From: CAIRDP01 sp037141915
GTDB taxonomy: Bacteria; Bacteroidota; Bacteroidia; Bacteroidales; FEN-979
Length of the DNA: 37,323 nucleotides
Assembly: GCA_037141915.1 (NCBI GenBank)
Contig: JBAXBP010000012.1
Span: forward strand, 1-37,323
Direction: 5' to 3'
Shown in pieces: positions 32,122-37,323 of this stretch. Position 1 is the first letter of the stretch. Every line of letters starts with the position of its first letter. The translations under genes were made by a program, and so were the position numbers. Under the pieces are notes generated by a model. That model was not told the DNA's origin, did not search any database, and worked only from the letters and a program-made list of their open reading frames with translations.

Positions 32122-32586
32122 ATGAGCAATTCGAACATCCTATTGCCCCGGTGGTTCAGGTATCTTGGTATACTGCTGACGGTGGCCGGCGTCATCATGT
32201 CGGTAATCAGGTTCGGTTACGGCATAAAGCCGGAATTCCTCGAGGTTAAGGTCTTCGTTGTATATGCTGCCTATCTCCAGACCTCCGAATTCAGGTCAAT
32301 CACCAATAATATCAGCGAAGAGATCTGCGGGATCACCCTTATTCTTGGCCTGTTTTTCCTGGCCTGTGCGAAACTCAGGAATGAATCGGAAGAGACCTGG
32401 GGACTGCGTTTAAAATCTTTTATATATTCTTTATACACTGTCACGGCCCTGATGATTTTCTGCCTGGTATTCATCTACGGCTGGGGTTACCTCATGGTAA
32501 TGGCGGCAAACCTGTTCCTGTACCTCCTTGTATACAACATCTGGTTTTACACCCTGTTATTCAGGTCCTTTGTTAGGGAGGATTGA
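32122..32586 (+). CDS. Small four-helix membrane protein, function unknown
   Basis: 154 residues from ATG 32122. Four transmembrane helices are visible: FRYLGILLTVAGVIMSVI, ICGITLILGLFFLACAKL, IYSLYTVTALMIFCLVFIYG and LMVMAANLFLYLLVYNIWF. The stretch between helices one and two (EFLEVKVFVVYAAYLQTSEF) is amphipathic. I do not recognise a family. It is divergent from the hybrid kinase gene, with about 95 bases between the two starts, which may mean shared control or a functional link to the kinase. A longer frame from 32071 starts at a non-ATG codon and is less likely. Confidence 0.75.
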   Translation: MSNSNILLPRWFRYLGILLTVAGVIMSVIRFGYGIKPEFLEVKVFVVYAAYLQTSEFRSITNNISEEICGITLILGLFFLACAKLRNESEETWGLRLKSFIYSLYTVTALMIFCLVFIYGWGYLMVMAANLFLYLLVYNIWFYTLLFRSFVRED

Positions 32587-32625
32587 TATTTTTTTGTATT
32601 TTCGTAACCTCCAATCCAAACAAAC

Positions 32626-35535
32626 ATGAAAAAACTCTTTACGATTATCTGCCTGGTTCTCCTTATCCCGGCAGTTTGGGCGAAACATGTCCCTCAGCAG
32701 GATGCTGCAAAAGTTGCAGTCACTTTTTACAGGATGAATAACACTCTGGGTGTTACTGATCCTCAGCTCCTGACACAGACCGTCAGGTCATGGGGAGATG
32801 CTCCTTCCATTTATATCTTCCGTTTTGTATCAGGCGGCTTCGTTTTGGTACCTGCCGATGATGCCTGTATCCCCATCCTGGGATATTCATTTGAGAGTGA
32901 CTTCCCCGAAGTGATCGACAATCCATCAACAAACGGATGGCTCGATGACTACAGCAAGGAGATCAGTTATATCATCAGCCACAATATTGACAATACCGAA
33001 ACGCTGAAGCAGTGGAACGGCATACAGAACGGCCAGCTTCTTGCCCCCGTTTCCAACAACGATGTGAACCCGCTTCTTACAACCACCTGGGACCAGGGTT
33101 GCTATTACAATGCTCTCTGCCCTGCCGCTTCAGGAGGCCAGTGTGGTCATGTATGGACAGGCTGTGTTGCAACTGCCATGTCGCAGATCATGAAATATAA
33201 CAGTTACCCTCCACAGGGAGTCGGCCAGCATTCCTATACTGACCCCACCTACGGAACTCAATCCGCAGATTTTGGCAATACAACCTATAACTGGGCAGGA
33301 ATGCCTAACAATGCATCTGGGGCCAATACACCCATTGCCACTATCATGTACCATGCCGGTGTTTCGGTGGATATGAGCTATGGAACCAGCGGTTCCGGTG
33401 CATTCAGCGAGAACGTACCCGGTGCCTTGCTCGACTATTTCAACTACAACCCTGAGATCGATATCAAGTACAAGGACAATTATACCAATGTCGAGGATTT
33501 CAAGACCTTGTTGCGTACCGATCTTGACCAGGCGCATGTGATCTATTACAGCGGGTCGAACACGACCGAAGGTCATGCCTGGGTTTGCGACGGATACCGC
33601 ATGAGCGACGGCAAATTCCATTTCAACTGGGGATGGTCAGGATCATCAAATGGCTATTATGCCATTGGCAACCTGAACCCCGGAGGATATACCTTCAACC
33701 TCACCAATACCGTTATAGTCCATATCAAGCCTTACAATCCGAACCTCATCGTAAGGATCACCCATCCCGTCGACAAAGGCGTGGTTGGCGTGGGTTACCC
33801 TGTTGTACTAAAAGCCAAAGTTATCAGGGGCTCAGCCTCCCTGATGAGGATTTTCATCGACAGCGTTGAGAAATTCTCCTTTGCCGGCGACTCCATTTCA
33901 TACACATGGAACACCTCAGCTGCCGATCTCGGATCGCATCTTGTACAAGCTTATGCTTACAGTGCAACCGATACCGTATATTACAAAATACATGTAAACG
34001 TTGCCGAGTGGATCTCGCAGTCAAGCGGGTTCCCCACTCCTTCTCGCGCCCTCAGCTTTATTTCTGCAGTAGACAGCAACATAGTATGGGCAACTGCTTC
34101 CGACGGGAATAACATGGTAGGTGCATGTTCCGATTTTGCCAAAACCGTCAACGGCGGAAACAAATGGACTCCCGGTACGATCACAAACACCACCGGCCTT
34201 GCATCGGCCATGATCCATGCCATTGACTCCAGTAAAGCCTATGTTGCCATGTTCAAGGTATCGGGCAACAAACCCATGGGTATTTATATGACTTCGGATG
34301 GAGGAGCTACCTGGGCCCGCCAGACTACCGCTTCGTACAGCAACTCCGCCTCTTTCCCCGATGTGGTGCATTTTTTCAATGCCACCGACGGAGTTACCAT
34401 CGGCGACCCCATCAGCAATAAATTCGAGATCTATACCACTACCGACGGAGGTACTACCTGGACTTTGATCCCTGCTGCAGGCAATCCTGCCCCGCAAACC
34501 GGTGAATTCGGCGTTGTAGGATACTATAGTGCTGTGCATGATACAATCTGGTTCGGTACAAACAAAGGAAGGGTCTACAGATCGGTCGATAAAGGTACTA
34601 ACTGGACTGTAGCCTCAGCTCCGGGCATGAACGCGGCATACGTTAAACCAGTGTTCCGCAACGGCAGCCACGGATTGCTGCAGGATGAAAGCTCGGGACA
34701 GGGATTGCTTTGCGAATCAAGCGACGGAGGCAACACCTGGACTCAGGTCACTTATACAGGATCACCCTATTCAAGCGATATAGCCTATGTTCCGGGAACG
34801 GGAAACACTTATGTACGTTCAGGTTACAGTACCAACCTGGGTTGCGCTTATTCTTTCGACGGCGGACATAACTGGACCGATTTTATCGGGACTACAGGCG
34901 CCATGTATTACCAGATGGGATGGGTTAATAATCACTGCGGATGGGCAGGTGCACAGAATACCAACGCTACTGAAGACGGAGCCTACAAGTTTATCGGCTT
35001 GCTTCAGGTACCGCTTCCTGTGCCTCAGAACGTACAGGCCACTCCCGCAAATCATGATGTGACCCTTACCTGGACAGCACCTTCCTATGATCCCAACGTG
35101 ATGACATTACAGGGATATAATGTCAGCAGGGATGGTACCAAGATCAACACTAACCCGGTTGTCGGGTTGACATACACCGACCAGGCTGTTCCAAGCGGAC
35201 AGCATGTTTATTGCATCTCTGCCGTTTACAATATCGGCGAATCCCAGGGAAGCTGCAAAACTGTTGATGTAGCCGTAGGCATTGCCCGTACAGGGGATCA
35301 GCCTGCCTTGATGATCTACCCGAACCCAGCACATGGAAGCGTAACAGTAAAAAGTGCCGGTCAGAACAAGGAGTTCGGCATTTATAACCAGATGGGAAAT
35401 GCTATGCATGTTAATGTAAAGGCGATTTCGGCTGAGCTTTCGACTATTGACATCTCGGCTCTCCCGGCAGGCATTTACCTGGTTTCATATAACAGCACTT
35501 CAGGTACAGCCAGGACCAAGCTGGTGGTATACTAA
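32626..35535 (+). CDS. C10-family cysteine peptidase with BNR-like and FN3 repeats and T9SS sorting domain
   Basis: 969 residues. The signal peptide (LFTIICLVLLIPAVWA) is followed by an inhibitory propeptide-like region (to about residue 150). The C10 peptidase domain, related to streptopain, has catalytic Cys180 in HVWTGCVATAMSQIMKY and His317 in EGHAWVCDGYR, followed by FHFNWGWSGSSNGYY. An Ig-like module (about 375-460) leads to a region of BNR/Ycf48-like propeller repeats with the pattern SxDGGxTWT (TSDGGATWARQT, TTDGGTTWTLIP, SVDKGTNWTVAS, SSDGGNTWTQVT). An FN3 module (VPQNVQATPANHDVTLTWTA) and a type A sorting domain (IYPNPAHGSVTVKS to RTKLVVY) complete it. The peptidase is predicted to be exported, then cleaved and fixed to the surface by the T9SS. 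Propeller target is unknown. Confidence 0.92.
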   Translation: MKKLFTIICLVLLIPAVWAKHVPQQDAAKVAVTFYRMNNTLGVTDPQLLTQTVRSWGDAPSIYIFRFVSGGFVLVPADDACIPILGYSFESDFPEVIDNPSTNGWLDDYSKEISYIISHNIDNTETLKQWNGIQNGQLLAPVSNNDVNPLLTTTWDQGCYYNALCPAASGGQCGHVWTGCVATAMSQIMKYNSYPPQGVGQHSYTDPTYGTQSADFGNTTYNWAGMPNNASGANTPIATIMYHAGVSVDMSYGTSGSGAFSENVPGALLDYFNYNPEIDIKYKDNYTNVEDFKTLLRTDLDQAHVIYYSGSNTTEGHAWVCDGYRMSDGKFHFNWGWSGSSNGYYAIGNLNPGGYTFNLTNTVIVHIKPYNPNLIVRITHPVDKGVVGVGYPVVLKAKVIRGSASLMRIFIDSVEKFSFAGDSISYTWNTSAADLGSHLVQAYAYSATDTVYYKIHVNVAEWISQSSGFPTPSRALSFISAVDSNIVWATASDGNNMVGACSDFAKTVNGGNKWTPGTITNTTGLASAMIHAIDSSKAYVAMFKVSGNKPMGIYMTSDGGATWARQTTASYSNSASFPDVVHFFNATDGVTIGDPISNKFEIYTTTDGGTTWTLIPAAGNPAPQTGEFGVVGYYSAVHDTIWFGTNKGRVYRSVDKGTNWTVASAPGMNAAYVKPVFRNGSHGLLQDESSGQGLLCESSDGGNTWTQVTYTGSPYSSDIAYVPGTGNTYVRSGYSTNLGCAYSFDGGHNWTDFIGTTGAMYYQMGWVNNHCGWAGAQNTNATEDGAYKFIGLLQVPLPVPQNVQATPANHDVTLTWTAPSYDPNVMTLQGYNVSRDGTKINTNPVVGLTYTDQAVPSGQHVYCISAVYNIGESQGSCKTVDVAVGIARTGDQPALMIYPNPAHGSVTVKSAGQNKEFGIYNQMGNAMHVNVKAISAELSTIDISALPAGIYLVSYNSTSGTARTKLVVY

Positions 35536-35574
35536 ATCAGGTTATAAATAAAGCAGTATAAACTCTTTATATAC

Positions 35575-35607
35575 GGCGCCCGGGGCAATTTAGCCCCGGG
35601 CGCCTTT
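35575..35607 (+). terminator. Strong GC-rich terminator of the C10 peptidase gene
   Basis: A perfect 12-bp stem (35575-35586 with 35593-35604) with the loop AATTTA is followed by TTTAGTTT. It is 40 bases after the stop codon and overlaps the -33 region of the sodC promoter. Confidence 0.85.
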
Positions 35608-35614
35608 AGTTTAG

Positions 35615-35622
35615 TACCTTTG
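35615..35622 (+). promoter_or_regulatory. -7 box of sodC
   Basis: TACCTTTG matches TAnnTTTG exactly, 20 bases before ATG 35642. No -33 TTG is seen, as that position is taken by the terminator hairpin of the gene upstream. Confidence 0.5.
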
Positions 35623-35641
35623 ATGCTTAAATTTCAATATT

Positions 35642-36208
35642 ATGAAAACAGGAACAATTAACACAGCTATAGCAATGCTGATGATAACCTGCCTCGGCTC
35701 AGCCTTTGCCCAGGACCATCAGCATATGAATATGCCTGCATCGGCAGGATCCCCGGCCCTGAAAGCGATATGTATGCTCTACGCAACCCAGGGGAATTCG
35801 GTGAGCGGAACAGTGACCTTTACAAAAGTTGCCGAAGGCGTGAAAGTGGTGGCCGACCTGAGCGGGCTTACACCCGGCAAACACGGTTTCCATATTCATG
35901 AATTCGGAGACTGCAGCTCCCCCGACGGTACTTCGGCAGGAGGCCATTTCAATCCTTCGGGATCTCCCCACGGAGCCCCCATGGATATGAGCCGTCATAC
36001 AGGCGATATGGGTAACTTAGAAGCAGGTGCCGACGGGAAAGCTCACGTTGAGTATGTGGATGCGCATATGAGCCTCGAAGGCCCGAATTCCATCCTCGGA
36101 AGATCTGTCATTGTGCATGCGAAGGAAGACGATATGAAAACCCAGCCCACAGGGAATGCAGGTCCCCGAATAGCCTGCGGTGTAATTGGAGTTTCAAAGG
36201 CCCAATAA
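35642..36208 (+). CDS. sodC: Periplasmic Cu/Zn superoxide dismutase
   Basis: 188 residues. The signal peptide (INTAIAMLMITCLGSAFAQ) sends it out of the cytoplasm, and a His/Met-rich segment follows (DHQHMNMP). It converts superoxide to oxygen and hydrogen peroxide. Copper ligands are His84 and His86 (GFHIHEFGDC), His159 (VIVHAKEDD) and the bridging His102 (GGHFNP). Zinc ligands are His110, His119 and Asp122. Cys91 and Cys179 form the conserved disulfide, and the Arg of GPRIACG guides the substrate. All key residues are present. It protects envelope proteins from oxygen radicals made outside the cytoplasm. Confidence 0.96.
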   Translation: MKTGTINTAIAMLMITCLGSAFAQDHQHMNMPASAGSPALKAICMLYATQGNSVSGTVTFTKVAEGVKVVADLSGLTPGKHGFHIHEFGDCSSPDGTSAGGHFNPSGSPHGAPMDMSRHTGDMGNLEAGADGKAHVEYVDAHMSLEGPNSILGRSVIVHAKEDDMKTQPTGNAGPRIACGVIGVSKAQ

Positions 36209-36250
36209 CCGGCAGCGGGTTACCGCTGGTGATGATGCCGTTTTATTTGG
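36209..36250 (+). terminator. Weak hairpin after sodC
   Basis: CAGCGG (36213-36218) pairs with CCGCTG (36223-36228) around GTTA. A TTTTATTT run occurs at 36241-36248, too far away for a classic intrinsic terminator, so the assignment is tentative. Confidence 0.35.
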
Positions 36251-36283
36251 CAAGGTAATACAGGAGTGCTAAAAGCCCGGTGA

Positions 36284-37323
36284 TCACTGGGGAGGCTCGT
36301 CCTTCAGATCTTCATCTTTGGCATTCCTGATCCTGGCTTGCAGGTCTTTTGGGAGTTCATCGGTGTATTCGGTTTCTTCAACACTCTCGTCACCGCTTCC
36401 TTTCCCGTACTTGAACTTCGGGTTATCCATGGTCCCTAGAAGCCTCATGTTGATCCCGAAGATACCCAGGGGAGGAAGACCAAGTCGGGCTTTAAGATTG
36501 ATGCTGCCGTTAAAATTCGTTTCACCTCCAATTTTCAGGCGGAAACCTGAGATTTTCATTTTTGTCTTTTCAAGGGTGATAACATTGTTTTTGATGGATG
36601 TCTTCAGGTCAACTTTTGCAAGATCAGGGCTCTTAATCTTTTCTTTTTCAAGGTTCTTACTCATGTCGGTAAAGAGTTTGAGCCCCATGACTTTGACCTT
36701 TTTAAGGCTGAGCACACCTCCTCCTTCCAGCGAAGGATAAACAGGGTTCATACCTGCATCCACCTTGCCCTTCAGGGTGTATTCAAGCGATACAATCCCC
36801 TCGCATTTGCCTGCCGAGGTCGAAAGGTTCCTGAACATCTCCACCTCATTGTACGCCCTCTTTATATCGAAATCATTTGCAACCACATGAAAATCGAAGA
36901 AAGCCTTTGAAGGGCTGATGCTGCCGTAAGTTGCGTCCATGGCAACCTTGCAGCCGATCAGCTCAAACTTCATGCCTTTCAGCAAAAGCATCCCCTGCCT
37001 GATCTCAACAGCTGCATTTAAGTCATGCATCTCAAGCTTGCTGAATGATACTTTCTTAAGGCTGGCTTTCAACCCGATCTCAAGATTTTGCGGTATTATT
37101 ATCACTCCGGTCTCGTGAGCCGTGATCCGTGAATCGTGATCCGGTTTACGGTTCACGGTTTCCGGTTCACGGTTCACGGTCCTGAACTCATCCACCAGAA
37201 GATAATCGGAACTGAAATTAAAGGTTCCCTTCAGGACCTGGTTATCGGCAAGCACATAATTGACCACATTGCTCAGATGCCCGTCCATAGTGATGTCGGA
37301 AGCGCCGTAACGGCCTTCAAACT
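36284..37323 (-). CDS. AsmA-family envelope protein, C-terminal part
   Basis: The frame is open to the right edge (it reads FEGRYGASDIT before the first visible Met at 37288), so the N-terminus lies outside; 346 residues are visible. The fold matches the C-terminal part of large AsmA-like proteins of Bacteroidota: MDGHLSNVVNYVLADNQVLKG, LEIGLKASLKKVSFSKLEM, GMLLLKGMKFELIGCKVAMD, LEYTLKGKVDAGMNPVYPS, KNLEKEKIKSPDLAKVDL and INLKARLGLPPLGIFGI. Proteins of this family bridge the inner and outer membranes and are linked to lipid transport. The acidic end (EESVEETEYTDE ... KDEDLKDEPPQ) is typical. A segment of about 25 residues (from RTVNREPETVNRKPDHDS) is encoded by repeat array G and lies in a linker between beta regions. 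Confidence 0.82.
   Translation of the reverse strand, partial: FEGRYGASDITMDGHLSNVVNYVLADNQVLKGTFNFSSDYLLVDEFRTVNREPETVNRKPDHDSRITAHETGVIIIPQNLEIGLKASLKKVSFSKLEMHDLNAAVEIRQGMLLLKGMKFELIGCKVAMDATYGSISPSKAFFDFHVVANDFDIKRAYNEVEMFRNLSTSAGKCEGIVSLEYTLKGKVDAGMNPVYPSLEGGGVLSLKKVKVMGLKLFTDMSKNLEKEKIKSPDLAKVDLKTSIKNNVITLEKTKMKISGFRLKIGGETNFNGSINLKARLGLPPLGIFGINMRLLGTMDNPKFKYGKGSGDESVEETEYTDELPKDLQARIRNAKDEDLKDEPPQ
37113..37182. repeat. Inverted heptamer array G inside the AsmA-like gene (unit CCGTGAT / ACGGTTC)
   Basis: Ten 7-base units run in phase. Four forward units (TCGTGAG, CCGTGAT, CCGTGAA, TCGTGAT; 37113-37140) are followed by about six inverted ones (CCGGTTT, ACGGTTC, ACGGTTT, CCGGTTC, ACGGTTC, ACGGTCC). 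Units and order are the same as in array A about 35 kb away. Here the array is translated and the reading frame stays open on both sides. Confidence 0.85.

Overview
The window looks like a chromosomal segment of a free-living member of the Bacteroidota, most likely Bacteroidales-like. The lines of evidence are type IX secretion (T9SS) cargo with C-terminal sorting domains, a CHU_C gliding-type cargo next to a PorP/SprF protein and a PorE-like OmpA protein, a C10 peptidase, frequent SPOR and two-domain universal stress proteins, and many -7 promoter boxes of the Bacteroidota form TAnnTTTG. No phage, insertion sequence or CRISPR array was seen. The species cannot be fixed from this sequence alone.

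Layout. The window opens inside an adenosylcobalamin-dependent ribonucleotide reductase (1-1959). A tight plus-strand operon follows (2081-8280): a 1181-aa CHU_C cargo, a PorP/SprF barrel and a TPR/PD40/OmpA protein. A housekeeping block runs from 8457 to 19319: a small protein of about 25-residue repeats, a radical SAM enzyme, a polyprenyl diphosphate synthase, a PhoR/PhoB-like pair, an outer-membrane barrel, UbiX, QueG, RuvB, a USP-SPOR-USP trio and class II fructose-bisphosphate aldolase. After a gene remnant and a tRNA-Arg(CCG) come two tandem, paralogous T9SS cargo genes (19791-25597). Each has its own matching promoter and its own strong hairpin terminator. Next are a CBM9/GHL10-like enzyme, a LolA-like protein, a PQQ-type propeller and a hybrid histidine kinase on the minus strand. 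A four-helix membrane protein, a C10 peptidase and a Cu/Zn superoxide dismutase follow on the plus strand. An AsmA-like gene runs off the right edge.

How the genes fit together. Much of the accessory content concerns the outer membrane and cell surface: T9SS cargo, the barrel and anchor proteins that serve it, a secreted peptidase, a probable polysaccharide enzyme, LolA-like and AsmA-like envelope proteins, and three signalling proteins. The rest is core metabolism and information processing.

The most unusual structure is a family of at least eight short arrays built from 7-base units (8-base in one case). Most of them run a unit in one direction and then the same unit in the opposite direction. 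They fill intergenic gaps, often from one stop codon to the next gene, and two sit in frame inside coding sequences (a sensor kinase loop and an AsmA-like linker). Different arrays share the same unit at distant places. I know of no named element class that matches them.
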